Positions 1 through 8,677 of a stretch of 64,000 nucleotides of DNA are shown in pieces. Below the pieces are notes generated by a model, which worked only from the letters and a program-made list of their open reading frames with translations, was not told the DNA's origin and searched no databases. A program made the translations under genes and the position numbers. Location: the NCBI GenBank assembly GCA_035524955.1, contig DATLFG010000042.1, positions 62,001-126,000 of the forward strand, read 5' to 3'. The stretch's first letter is position 1; every line of letters starts with the position of its first letter. Source of the stretch: CAMLFJ01 sp035524955 (GTDB lineage: Bacteria > Methylomirabilota > Methylomirabilia > Rokubacteriales > CSP1-6).

Positions 1-582
1 GCGGGTGATCAGCGCACCTGCGCCAACAATGCAGCCGGCAGCGACCGTCACACCCGCCCTCACCGTGGCGTTGGCGCCGATGATGCAGTAGGGCTCAACG
101 GTAGAATCCCCCAAGACCACACTATGCGGCCCCAGAAAGCAGTGATCCTGGATTTCCGTATGGTGACCCACAACACTTCCGGTCTCGATCATCACGTTGC
201 TTCCGATACGCGCGAATGGCTTTATCACCACGTTCTCGTAAACAAAACAGTTCTCCCCGACCACCGCTTCCGGCCATGTCACGGCCCGGGAGCTCACGTA
301 GCTCACGAGTCGGTAGCCTTTAGCCTGCGCCTGCTGAAACTTCTCCGCACGCAGTTGGTTGACTCTCTTCAGACCGATGGGAACCGCCATCAGATACTCC
401 TCCGGCGGATATTGTTGAGCGATCTCTTCAAACGGAACCACGGGACAGCCCTGCAACTCAGGCTGCCTTATGTACGCCCGGTCCACGGTAAACGCAGCGA
501 CTTCGTGGGGTGAATCGTGACTCAGGTAGAAGTGATTCATCTCCGCGAAAGGCTCGTTGCCGAAAATCACAACCTTGCTCAT
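1..582 (-). CDS. NeuD/PglD-like acyltransferase, 3' end beyond window
   Basis: The first 194 codons are present and the gene runs off the left edge. The protein begins MSKVVIFGNEPFAEMNHFYL; the first ~95 residues look like the Rossmann-like N-terminal domain of NeuD/PglD-type sugar O- or N-acyltransferases. From about residue 105 it becomes a left-handed beta-helix with hexapeptide repeats (for example VIKPFARIGSNVMIETGSVV). Such enzymes transfer an acyl group from an acyl-CoA to an amino- or hydroxy-sugar in the cytoplasm. Its ATG overlaps the stop codon of the upstream NRPS in an ATGA arrangement, so the two are translationally coupled and very probably act in the same pathway. The acyl donor and acceptor cannot be read from the sequence. 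Confidence 0.85.
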   Translation of the reverse strand, partial: MSKVVIFGNEPFAEMNHFYLSHDSPHEVAAFTVDRAYIRQPELQGCPVVPFEEIAQQYPPEEYLMAVPIGLKRVNQLRAEKFQQAQAKGYRLVSYVSSRAVTWPEAVVGENCFVYENVVIKPFARIGSNVMIETGSVVGHHTEIQDHCFLGPHSVVLGDSTVEPYCIIGANATVRAGVTVAAGCIVGAGALITR

Positions 583-3500
583 TCCCGAGCCCCCTCGTTG
601 TCAGCCGCCAGCAAGAATGCCGCCAGCTTGTCGACGGTAGAATAGCGAAATAGATCCGCGATTGCGACCGGCCGGTCTACGAGCGGGCTGATACGCCGGT
701 GCAACTGTATGGTTAGCAAAGAGTGTCCGCCGAGGTCGAAAAAATCGTCGTGAACGTCGACCCGGGGAACACCCAATACTTCCTGCCAGATCGAAACGAG
801 TTGCTGCTCCAGACCGCCAAGGCGCTCGGACGGAACGGCCCCCAGCTCAACGACTGGGACCGGAGTCGCGCCCGGCGGTGGAAGCGCTTTGCGGTCGATC
901 TTCAAGTTGGGCGTTAGCGGGAATTCGCGGATTTCGACGAAGTGCGACGGCACCATGATCTCGGGCAGCTTTGCGCGAAGATGGTCGCGCAGCTCTATCA
1001 CCGGGACACCGGCGGATCCGTTAGGCGTCACATACGCGACCAGGCGCTTGTCCCCGGGAGTATCTTCACGCGCCAGCACCACGGACTTGCCGACACCAGG
1101 GTGCCCGTCGAGCAGGGCTTCGATCTCGCCGAGCTCGATGCGATAGCCGCGCAGCTTCACCTGGCCGTCGCTCCGGCCCAGAAATTCGACATTGCCGTCG
1201 GAGCGATAGCTCGCCACGTCACCGGTCCGGTAGAGGCGTCCGTCAGAACCGCCGAATGGGTCGCTCACAAACCGGTCGGCGGTCAGATCGGGCCGCTTCC
1301 AATATCCGCGAGCAACCCCCTTCCCGCCGATGTACAAGTCACCCGCCGTGCCGATGGGTACCAACTGCATGCGGTGGTCAAGGATGTACATAGCGGTGTT
1401 GGCGATCGGCCGTCCGATGGGAATCGTGGTCTCGTTGCCGGTAACCGTATAGGTGGACGACCAGACCGTGGTTTCCGTGGGGCCATACATGTTGATCAGC
1501 TTCCCGAGTACAAGCTCTCCCAGATCCTGGGCCTGTGTTGCGGGAAGCGCCTCGCCCCCCACCATCATCACCCTCAAGCCGCGCAGGGCCAGACGCGACT
1601 CCCGATCGGCGGTCAACAGACCGGCCATTGACGGGGTGCACTGCAGATGCGTCACCTTGTGGCGGGCGATCAGGGCCGGGATGGCCGACTGCCCCGCCGT
1701 TTGCACCGGAACGTCAGCGGCGAGCCTCCGCAAGCGATTCAGATGCTCCAGATGCTGAAACGCGGTTGAGGAGGCAACCCCGAAGTCGATCAGGCAGGCA
1801 AGCTCATCGATGCCGATTCCCTTCAATCGATGAACCATCGCGAGGCAGGTCTCGACCGTCCCGAATAGTCCGCTCGTCTCGAAGTACCGATCGAAGGCGT
1901 GGTTCAGGATGCCAGACTTCTCCTCTGGCGTGAGGCTCTGTGCAGCAAACATCTGGCTGAGGGTTTGCCCCGTTGCAGAGGCGCGCTCCTTGAACGCCGG
2001 GAACGACCAGGCGGCCTGCTCGGTCAGATCCAGCGCGCTGGCCAGGTAGTCAATCATCGGCTCACGCACGACTTCGCGCACCTGACCATCATCGTCGCCG
2101 ACGAAGGTATGCAGCATCAGCGTCACGTAGCCATCGCCCGGATGCCCGTGTTCCCGCCACGCTTTACGGTAGATGGAGAGCTTCTCGGCCAGTTGCTCCA
2201 CACCTTGCCCCAACAGGTGGGTGAGAATCCGGAAGCCTCCGGTGCCCGCCCTGCGAAACGTCTCCGGGTTTCCCGCCACTGTGACCCAGACCGGCAACTC
2301 GGCTTGAACGGGCCGAGGCAGGGTCCGCACTTCAACCTCTTTGTGGTCGGGGCCGGGAAAGCGGATCGTTTCCCCCCGCCACAGCCGGCGGACAGTCTCG
2401 ATACCGCGAAACATCGTATCCTGCCGGTTGGCGTACTGCTCCGGTTGCAGCACGAAGTCGTTCGGCTGCCAGCCGGAGGCAAACGAGATCCCGACGCGGC
2501 CACCGGAAATGTTGTCTACGACCGACCATTCCTCGGCGATCCGGATGGGGCTGTGCAAGGGAGATACGCAGCTACCCGCGCGGAGGCCGATCGATTTCGT
2601 GATCGACGCCAGAGCGGCGCTGGTGACAGACGGATTGGGATACAATCCGCCAAACGCACCGAAGTGCCGTTCCGGTGTCCATACCGCGGCGAAGCCATTC
2701 TGGTCGGCGAACTTGGCCCCTTCGAGCAGGAGAGCGTACTTATTGGCGGCGTTCTCTCCTTCGTCGCTGGCGAAATAGAACAGGCTGAAGTCGATGCCGG
2801 CCGCTCGAGTTCCCCTCTCCGTGCCACCGTGGAGGATTACCTTGAACCCACGCGCCATGGTCCAAAACAACTCCAGCACCGAGATGTCGAAGGAGAGGCT
2901 GGTCACCGCCAGCCAGGTCCCCGGTGGACTGTGCGGAATACAATCATCCATTCCCGCGAAGAGGTTCGTGACGTTGCGGTGCTCGACCATCACACCCTTG
3001 GGCCTGCCGGTGGACCCCGACGTATAAATGACATAGATCAAGTTACTGCCAGTCACGCCGCTGTCCAGATTGTCCTCGGGTTCCCGTTCGATGCTCCCCC
3101 AGTCAGTGTCGATGCAGACGATCTTCGCGCGATGAGGAGGCAGCCGGTGGAGCAGACCTTGTTGCGTCAGTAGAATCGCGCACCGGGCGTCTTCGACCAT
3201 CAACGCCAGCCGGTCCGCGGGATAGGCGGGATCGAGCGGAACATACGCCGCGCCGGCTTTGAGAATCCCGTAGACGCCCGTCAGCAGATCGATCGAGCGT
3301 TCCACGCAAATACCGACGAGCACTTCAGGTCCTGCGCTCAAGTTCCGCAGGTGTCGGGCCAGTTGGTTGGCCGCGCGATTCAGCTCGTCGTAGGTCCGCC
3401 GTTGGTCTCCACAGACCAGGGCTACCGCGTGCGGGGTCCGCTTCACCTGTTGCTCGAAGAGTTCGTGAACGCTCGCGTCGACCGGATACGCCTTGTGAGT

Positions 3501-5141
3501 GGCATTCCACGTTACCAGGAGCCGTTCGCGTTCAGCGTCCGTGAGGATGGGGACGCCCGCTAGAGGCGCGTCGAGATGTGCCGCCAGGTGCTGCAGGAAT
3601 GCCGTGAAGGCGCGCTGGAGTTCGAGAATATGAGCCTGGCCGAAGACCGAGGTCCGATAGGTCCAATGACTCGTGCATCCGTCGCGCGACACAGCGATCG
3701 TCAGGTCGTTATCCGCGGCGTTCTCTGGTTCGTCCCGTTGAAGGATCCCGATCGGCAGCCGCATGGCCCGGCCGGCCAGTTCCGGAGTGCGAGCTACCAG
3801 GGAACGCGCATACGTCTGATTGGCTCGGGCGCTCTCCAGGTCGTTCAGCACGGCACGCAGTGCAGCGTCCACGCTGGCGTCACCGTCCAATGTGACGCGC
3901 ACCGGGACCTGAAGAGCGAAGAATTGCTCAAGACCCGACAGCGACTCCTCCAAGCCGACGTGTCCGAAGCCGATATCAAAGGAAGTGTGTCCTGTGGTCC
4001 GCGCCAGGTACAGAATCAACGCTGCTGTCAGGACATCCACGGGTTCGCCCGCCGCGGTGGGGACCGGCGGGACGGAGAGGGCCGCCGTCCCACGAGACTC
4101 CACTCCTTGCGTGCTCGCGCCCCGGCCCTCGGAGGGAAGTTCCAGGGGTGCAAGCTGCAGGAGGCGCTGCAGCCAGAATTCCTCGTGCCGGACGATACTC
4201 TGACCTAGCTGCGTGAGAGTTACTGCGGTACCCGCTGGGAGCGCCTCGAAGCGGTAGCCGGCAGTAATCCCAGCCGTGGCGACGTCCAACGCCTCTCCAC
4301 CGATGTCGAGCAACTGAGAAACTACAACTTGATTGGTCGACGTGGCCACACGAACGGAATTACCGTCGACAGATAGCACCGTACCCGGCGGGCTCTCAGA
4401 GAATGCCGGCAGCACCTCCAGCTTCGGCACGAGAAGCACGGTTTCGCCGCTGATCACCTTTGGAATCTCGAGGGGATTCGGATAAGGGCGGAAGTCGAGG
4501 GAACGCACAAAGGCGGCTATTGTTTCGGCGGGCAGGCTCCAGTCGATGCAAGCCTGGGCCGCGGGCCGCGCGTGCTTCGCAAAATACGTTCGCTCGGAAA
4601 GGCTCTGCGGGAGGGCTCGAAGCGTCCCATCGCCCAAGGCTTTGATCAGCTCCTCAAAGGAATCGATTCCGGCCTTGAAGCATTTGCGATTCAGCGTAAA
4701 CGCCGTTTCATCGGGAGCGAGCGCAAAGAAACGCTGCTGGAAAATGTCGCCTGTATCCACGATCTCTCGCATCTCGTGCCAAGTGACGCCGTGGGACGTC
4801 TCCTGATTGAGGATGGCCCACGTGGTGGCGTGCAAACCGGCGTATCTCGGCAACGGACCATCGTGAAAATTAATGGCGCCAAAACGAGGCAGCGCCAAGA
4901 TCCGAGCCGGAACGAGGGATAGGTTGGCAATACTGAACAGGTAATCGAAGGGCCGACCATCCATCGAAGAGAGAACTTCGTCCTGGCGGGAGACACAACG
5001 GATCTTCTGTTCTTGGGCCCATTCTTGGATCACATCGTTGGCGGACACGATGATCTCTATCTTGTGCTTGTAGCGAAGAAGAATCTCCGCGCAGGGGATC
5101 AGAAGAGCTCCCTCCCCCAGAATGAGCGTGCTGAATGTCAT
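579..5141 (-). CDS. Single-module NRPS: formyltransferase, partial C, A domain interrupted by luciferase-like monooxygenase, PCP
   Basis: This is a 1520-residue protein. Residues 1-190 are a formyltransferase domain with the methionyl-tRNA formyltransferase triad as N91, H93 (NFHDGPLPRYAG) and D129 (VDTGD); about 200-310 resemble its C-terminal subdomain. Residues ~315-535 match only the C-terminal lobe of a condensation domain, with no HHxxxDG, so it is probably non-catalytic. The adenylation domain starts near 555 (A3 YTSGSTGRPKG at 706-716, A4 FDISVLELF at 751-759). It is split by a FMN-dependent luciferase-like monooxygenase of the MupA/Atu3671 type (~783-1115) and resumes at A5 (MYGPTETTVW) through A10 (NLKIDRKAL). 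A carrier domain follows, with LGGHSL and phosphopantetheine Ser1474. By-eye alignment gives a specificity code close to DILQMGMVW, which resembles glycine codes (inference). The myxothiazol/melithiazol MtaG/MelG modules also carry a monooxygenase between A4 and A5. No thioesterase is present. Confidence 0.9.
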   Translation of the reverse strand: MTFSTLILGEGALLIPCAEILLRYKHKIEIIVSANDVIQEWAQEQKIRCVSRQDEVLSSMDGRPFDYLFSIANLSLVPARILALPRFGAINFHDGPLPRYAGLHATTWAILNQETSHGVTWHEMREIVDTGDIFQQRFFALAPDETAFTLNRKCFKAGIDSFEELIKALGDGTLRALPQSLSERTYFAKHARPAAQACIDWSLPAETIAAFVRSLDFRPYPNPLEIPKVISGETVLLVPKLEVLPAFSESPPGTVLSVDGNSVRVATSTNQVVVSQLLDIGGEALDVATAGITAGYRFEALPAGTAVTLTQLGQSIVRHEEFWLQRLLQLAPLELPSEGRGASTQGVESRGTAALSVPPVPTAAGEPVDVLTAALILYLARTTGHTSFDIGFGHVGLEESLSGLEQFFALQVPVRVTLDGDASVDAALRAVLNDLESARANQTYARSLVARTPELAGRAMRLPIGILQRDEPENAADNDLTIAVSRDGCTSHWTYRTSVFGQAHILELQRAFTAFLQHLAAHLDAPLAGVPILTDAERERLLVTWNATHKAYPVDASVHELFEQQVKRTPHAVALVCGDQRRTYDELNRAANQLARHLRNLSAGPEVLVGICVERSIDLLTGVYGILKAGAAYVPLDPAYPADRLALMVEDARCAILLTQQGLLHRLPPHRAKIVCIDTDWGSIEREPEDNLDSGVTGSNLIYVIYTSGSTGRPKGVMVEHRNVTNLFAGMDDCIPHSPPGTWLAVTSLSFDISVLELFWTMARGFKVILHGGTERGTRAAGIDFSLFYFASDEGENAANKYALLLEGAKFADQNGFAAVWTPERHFGAFGGLYPNPSVTSAALASITKSIGLRAGSCVSPLHSPIRIAEEWSVVDNISGGRVGISFASGWQPNDFVLQPEQYANRQDTMFRGIETVRRLWRGETIRFPGPDHKEVEVRTLPRPVQAELPVWVTVAGNPETFRRAGTGGFRILTHLLGQGVEQLAEKLSIYRKAWREHGHPGDGYVTLMLHTFVGDDDGQVREVVREPMIDYLASALDLTEQAAWSFPAFKERASATGQTLSQMFAAQSLTPEEKSGILNHAFDRYFETSGLFGTVETCLAMVHRLKGIGIDELACLIDFGVASSTAFQHLEHLNRLRRLAADVPVQTAGQSAIPALIARHKVTHLQCTPSMAGLLTADRESRLALRGLRVMMVGGEALPATQAQDLGELVLGKLINMYGPTETTVWSSTYTVTGNETTIPIGRPIANTAMYILDHRMQLVPIGTAGDLYIGGKGVARGYWKRPDLTADRFVSDPFGGSDGRLYRTGDVASYRSDGNVEFLGRSDGQVKLRGYRIELGEIEALLDGHPGVGKSVVLAREDTPGDKRLVAYVTPNGSAGVPVIELRDHLRAKLPEIMVPSHFVEIREFPLTPNLKIDRKALPPPGATPVPVVELGAVPSERLGGLEQQLVSIWQEVLGVPRVDVHDDFFDLGGHSLLTIQLHRRISPLVDRPVAIADLFRYSTVDKLAAFLLAADNEGARE

Positions 5142-5470
5142 AGGATTGCCGCCTTGACCACTGCCAGGATCACCAAGATGCTAGCCGGGATGTACTGGCC
5201 ACCACCCCGGCACCCCTGCTGGCATAGACCTCGAGGCCGCCGTGCGTGATGTGCGAGCCACGGGCCGGCTCCAGTGCCTGGCGTGATCAGCGTGGCGGTG
5301 ATGCCCTGAAGGGGGCTGATAGTGCTACGGATAGATCTGGCTACCACGATGAACCGGGCACGCACAGACACCCTCCAGCGAAGGCCCTACTGCCTCTCCT
5401 CAGAGGGCGTGGAGCGCGAGTATAAGCGGAGCGGGCGGGAGGAGCAAGGGCTGAACCGGCAACAGCGGCT
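5142..5470. other. Intergenic region upstream of the NRPS, no gene seen
   Basis: No open frame here resembles a protein family. The stretch lies between the NRPS start and a transposase remnant on the other strand. It presumably contains the NRPS promoter, but I see no convincing -35/-10 pair. The NRPS ATG at 5141 has only a weak purine-rich upstream region. Confidence 0.5.
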
Positions 5471-5602
5471 TTTCAAGACGGCGGGCGTCTGATCCGACAT
5501 GCCCGGTCCTTCACCCTGCAGGTGGCCGAAAGCCAGCTGGCGCTGACTCTCTTTCAACAGATCATCGGGCGCCTCGAACGACTCGCATGGGATCCGACGT
5601 GA
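5471..5602 (+). pseudogene. C-terminal remnant of an IS1380-like transposase
   Basis: A 43-codon frame ends in TGA at 5600-5602 and reads FQDGGRLIRHARSFTLQVAE, then SQLALTLFQQIIGRLERLAW. This matches the pattern at the extreme C-terminus of IS1380-family DDE transposases, where a G-R-L-V-x-H-A-R motif is followed by an amphipathic helix and a terminal I-x-R-L. No start codon, catalytic domain or terminal inverted repeats are visible upstream, so only the tail of a decayed element remains. It sits between the NRPS and the second acyltransferase gene, consistent with past mobile-element activity at this locus. The family assignment is by recollection of motifs and is tentative. Confidence 0.55.
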
Positions 5603-5668
5603 CCGAGCGGACTGTCCAGACGGGGAGCAGGTGCGGCGCCGGCGGGAGTGCCAGCACGGCGGGCGCAG

Positions 5669-6295
5669 TTAAGGCCGGGTTTGGGAAGGAATCGGCCGTG
5701 CCGGCACACCGACGACCGTCGTGGCTGGCTCGACATTCTTGGTAACCACGGCACCCGCGCCCACAACCGCCCAATCGCCGACATGTAACCCGGGAAGCAC
5801 GATGCTCCCGAGCGCAAGGAAGACGCCTTCACCGATCGACGCGCCACCGCCGAGGTGCGCAACAGCGATATGGGCATAGTCGCCGACGTGGCAGTGATGG
5901 TCGACGCTCGCTTTGGTGTTCAAGATGACGTGAGCACCGATGCAGGCGCCGGCTTGGACGATGCCGCCGGCAAACACGACGCTGCCAGGGCCTAGGGTCA
6001 CATCCGGATGGACCGAAGAGAATGGATGCACCGCGGTTGTCCACTCGATCTCGATCTCGTGGCTGATGCGTTTGCGCACGTGATTGTCACCGACGCCGAT
6101 GATGGCGCGCGTGCAGGTGGAATCACGCACAGCCGCGATCGGCCCGCGGATGGGAACGCCCAAGACGTTGTTTCCCCAATTCTTGGGCGAGTCATCGAAG
6201 AGTGCGACGACCTTCCGGCCCATCGCATGCAGAGTGGCGACGACCACCGCCGCGTGCCCCCCTGCGCCAAGAACCGCGATGCGCTCGTCAGCCAC
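5669..6295 (-). CDS. NeuD/PglD-family sugar acyltransferase
   Basis: The protein has 208 residues. The N-terminal domain begins IAVLGAGGHAAVVVATLHAM, a nucleotide-binding-like fold typical of NeuD/PglD. From residue ~90 it forms a left-handed beta-helix. The segment NTKASVDHHCHVGDYAHIAV holds the conserved histidine that serves as general base in PglD, and the C-terminal GAGAVVTKNVEPATTVVGVP is the usual acetyl-CoA binding loop ending. It would O- or N-acetylate a nucleotide sugar or related acceptor in the cytoplasm. It is full length for the family. It lies just upstream of the NRPS on the same strand, separated by about 530 bp that contain a transposase remnant, and is divergent from the phosphopantetheinyl transferase at 6539. 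Its substrate is unknown. Confidence 0.88.
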   Translation of the reverse strand: MADERIAVLGAGGHAAVVVATLHAMGRKVVALFDDSPKNWGNNVLGVPIRGPIAAVRDSTCTRAIIGVGDNHVRKRISHEIEIEWTTAVHPFSSVHPDVTLGPGSVVFAGGIVQAGACIGAHVILNTKASVDHHCHVGDYAHIAVAHLGGGASIGEGVFLALGSIVLPGLHVGDWAVVGAGAVVTKNVEPATTVVGVPARPIPSQTRP

Positions 6296-6538
6296 GGCGC
6301 GACCTTACTCGCCCTCTGACACCAAAACAAGAGACAGATATGCGAATCTACCGGGAGGACTTCCATCGCTCTCCTGAACCGATACCGTTCGGCTCTTGCC
6401 GGAGCCAGTTTGCCGAGGTGGGGGATGACCTCGATCCTGCCCAGCTCGAAGCTTCCCGGACCTCATTCAGCGTCACCTGCGCCCCTCGGGGTTCAACGTT
6501 GACGAGCACACCAAAAAGCGCGTAGCATCCATCCCACA

Positions 6539-7354
6539 ATGCGGTATGCTTCACTACCTATCGACGAAGTTCATCTCTGGTGCGCGCACCCCAGTGAGCT
6601 CAACCGCGACGACGTTTACGACGTCGCTCGACATATGATCACTTCAGAAGAGGCTCAGCGGCTGGAGCGCTTCTGCTTCGCTCGGGACCGACAGACTTAT
6701 CTGGCAACTCGTGTTCTCGTCCGTACGGTACTTTCCCGGTACGAGCCACTGGCGCCGGCTGCTTGGCGATTCATCGTCGGACAGTACGGCCGCCCAGAGA
6801 TCGTACACGATCAACCAGCGCTCCATTTTAATCTCTCTCACACCAATGGGCTTGTCGTCTGTGCCGTCGCCCGAGATCTTGATGTCGGAGTCGATGTCGA
6901 ACACATCGGCCGCCCAGCGCCTCTTGAGGTCGTCGATCATTTTTTCGCGCCCACGGAGATCGCGGCCTTGCGCGCGCTACCGGACGCTGAGCAGCAGCGC
7001 CGATTCTTCGATTACTGGACACTCAAAGAAAGTTACATCAAGGCTCGGGGCTTGAGCCTAGCGCTGCCCGTCGATCGCTTTGCCTTCACGCTCTCGGCGG
7101 ACGGCAAAGCGAACCTCAGAATAGATCCCGCGCTTGGGGAAGGTGCACCATGGCAATTTACTCGGCATTGGCCAACCTCCGAACACATAGTTTCCGTGTG
7201 CGTGACACGTCGCCGCGACGAGGACGCGAAGATCATCCTCGGATGGCACTCGTTGGCCAGATCAATCGCGGACAGCGGCCACGAGGGCGCAACCCATTTC
7301 ACAAGCTGGTCGAGGCCGCCGAACAAGGTCTCGATCTCCGATGCGGTATTGTAG
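6539..7354 (+). CDS. Sfp-type 4'-phosphopantetheinyl transferase
   Basis: This 271-residue protein transfers phosphopantetheine from CoA to the serine of carrier domains. The diagnostic motifs are GVDVEHIGR (~residues 118-126, Mg2+/CoA-binding Asp and Glu) and WTLKESYIKARG (~161-172), with the FNLSHT segment before them. Length and layout fit the broad-specificity Sfp/Gsp class rather than the short AcpS class. The obvious partner is the carrier domain (Ser1474) of the NRPS transcribed divergently about 1.4 kb away, making this the likely activator of that synthetase. The last ~45 residues, after WHSLARSI, look like a non-conserved tail. The start ATG at 6539 is the only one giving a full N-terminal subdomain. 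Confidence 0.93.
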   Translation: MRYASLPIDEVHLWCAHPSELNRDDVYDVARHMITSEEAQRLERFCFARDRQTYLATRVLVRTVLSRYEPLAPAAWRFIVGQYGRPEIVHDQPALHFNLSHTNGLVVCAVARDLDVGVDVEHIGRPAPLEVVDHFFAPTEIAALRALPDAEQQRRFFDYWTLKESYIKARGLSLALPVDRFAFTLSADGKANLRIDPALGEGAPWQFTRHWPTSEHIVSVCVTRRRDEDAKIILGWHSLARSIADSGHEGATHFTSWSRPPNKVSISDAVL

Positions 7355-7421
7355 ATGGAGGCTGAGGCGCGCAGCACCTCTCCACTGGTGCAGCTGTCAG
7401 CCACAGGCTGTGCGCACGTGC

Positions 7422-7535
7422 ATGCTCGCGTCCGGCCCCAAGTACGAGCTCGACGCGCTCGCCAACGAGGACTTCCGCGACCTGACCAAGACCTACCTGC
7501 CGCGGAAGCTCAAGGAAGAGGACTGGCTGGACTAG
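7422..7535 (+). pseudogene. Short ORF, probable C-terminal gene fragment
   Basis: A 37-codon frame reads SGPKYELDALANEDFRDLTK followed by TYLPRKLKEEDWLD and TAG. The composition (charged, no low-complexity bias) looks like a genuine protein C-terminus, unlike neighbouring spurious frames, but it is too short and lacks a recognisable domain or ribosome-binding site. It lies between the convergent PPTase and soxA genes. I cannot name the parent family; it may be the tail of a gene lost by rearrangement at the edge of the NRPS locus. Confidence 0.3.
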
Positions 7536-7573
7536 CGCTCAGCCCCGCATACCCCCGTTCGCCCCGACTGCCC

Positions 7574-8350
7574 TCAAGGCCGCACGGCGGGCGAGTCGAT
7601 GGTCATCCCTCTCGCTCGCCACATCAGGAACACCTCGAGGTCCACGAACTCGCGACCCCCATACTCGTACGGCTCCGCCCGCATCCCGACCATGCAGTTG
7701 CGTAACCGCCGCTGGAGCGAGCCCAGCCCCTGCCACTCCAGCCGGTAGAGCGGATACCCCGTCGGGTGCCCCTGCGGGATCACGTTCCCGGCGAGCCGCC
7801 GCCCCCAGTGGTCGTCATGACACTGACTGCACGCCAGATTGAGCTGCCCCTGCCGCCGATAGAACGTAGCGCGTCCGGCATCGACGAACGCCTGCATCCG
7901 CGGGTCGACGACCCGGTTGATCGGCATCCCGCGCGACTGCCGCGCGACGAAGGCGGCCAACGCCAGCAGATCGCGACCCTCCCAGGCCAGCCGCGGCGCC
8001 TGCTGCCGGTCGACCCGGCAGCGGTTGATCCGCTGCTCGAGGTTGACCGGCCGTCCCATCCCCGCGTCGAACGCCGGATGCCGCGCCGCCACGCCCTTCA
8101 TGCTGGTCCGAGCATCGCCATGGCAGTCCGCGCAGGCCCGTCCCGCCGCCCCGACCTTCCGCCCCCACAGCGACTCGCCCTCGAGCACCCAGAGCATCCC
8201 GGGATTCGCGGTGTCGTCGTCCTGCATCGCCCGCGTCTCCCGGCTCATGAAGTCGTACCCCGCCCGGCGCTCGCCCAGGGGGATCTCGCCGGCCGGGGCC
8301 GACGCCGCTACCACCACGATACCGAACAGCGCGGCCCCCACGAGCCGCAC
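7574..8350 (-). CDS. soxA: SoxA, diheme c-type cytochrome of the SoxAX complex
   Basis: The protein has 258 residues with a signal peptide (cleavage near residue 20-21). Heme-binding motifs are C73-ADC-H77 and C174-SQC-H178. C219 lies in NCMVGMRAEPYEYGG, the family signature around the active-site cysteine that carries a persulfide and ligates the catalytic heme. SoxAX conjugates thiosulfate to the carrier SoxYZ by oxidative disulfide formation in the periplasm, passing two electrons to a cytochrome c. It is the last gene of the operon, 4 bp after soxZ. A SoxA with both heme motifs is the two-heme type. The sulfur substrate may be thiosulfate, but no SoxB lies nearby. Confidence 0.93.
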   Translation of the reverse strand: MRLVGAALFGIVVVAASAPAGEIPLGERRAGYDFMSRETRAMQDDDTANPGMLWVLEGESLWGRKVGAAGRACADCHGDARTSMKGVAARHPAFDAGMGRPVNLEQRINRCRVDRQQAPRLAWEGRDLLALAAFVARQSRGMPINRVVDPRMQAFVDAGRATFYRRQGQLNLACSQCHDDHWGRRLAGNVIPQGHPTGYPLYRLEWQGLGSLQRRLRNCMVGMRAEPYEYGGREFVDLEVFLMWRARGMTIDSPAVRP

Positions 8351-8354
8351 GCGG

Positions 8355-8675
8355 CTAGCTGACCGTGATGGCCGCCGACTCCGTCACCGAGAAGCCGTTG
8401 TCGCCGGTCCAGGTGAAGGTCAGTGTGCCGCTCTCGGTGGCGACGGTCGAGAACACGAGGAACGGATTGGCGGCGATCGCCGGATGCAGGTCGGCGCGAA
8501 AGACCTCGGCGCCGTTGTAGGTGCAGACGAACTGCCGGATGATGTCGCGGGCGATCGGCGCGCCGGCCTCGGTGCGGCGGTGACCGGTCTCCATGACGTG
8601 GGAGATCAGCGTCTTGATCTCGATGATCTCGCCGCGCCTGGCCTGGCCCGGGACGTTGATCAGCGCGCGCGCCAC
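8355..8675 (-). CDS. soxZ: SoxZ, carrier-protein subunit
   Basis: The protein has 106 residues from a GTG at 8675, giving (M)ARALINVPGQARRGEIIEI, the normal SoxZ N-terminus. An upstream ATG at 8699 would add eight residues and overlap soxY, and is less likely. The segment ISHVMETGHRRTEAG and the IARDIIRQFVC stretch are characteristic of the SoxZ immunoglobulin-like fold. SoxZ pairs with SoxY to form the periplasmic carrier on which sulfur intermediates are covalently bound. It has no signal peptide and would be co-exported with Tat-targeted SoxY. The GTG lies 2 nt after the soxY stop, indicating translational coupling. Confidence 0.93.
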   Translation of the reverse strand: MARALINVPGQARRGEIIEIKTLISHVMETGHRRTEAGAPIARDIIRQFVCTYNGAEVFRADLHPAIAANPFLVFSTVATESGTLTFTWTGDNGFSVTESAAITVS

Positions 8676-8677
8676 GG

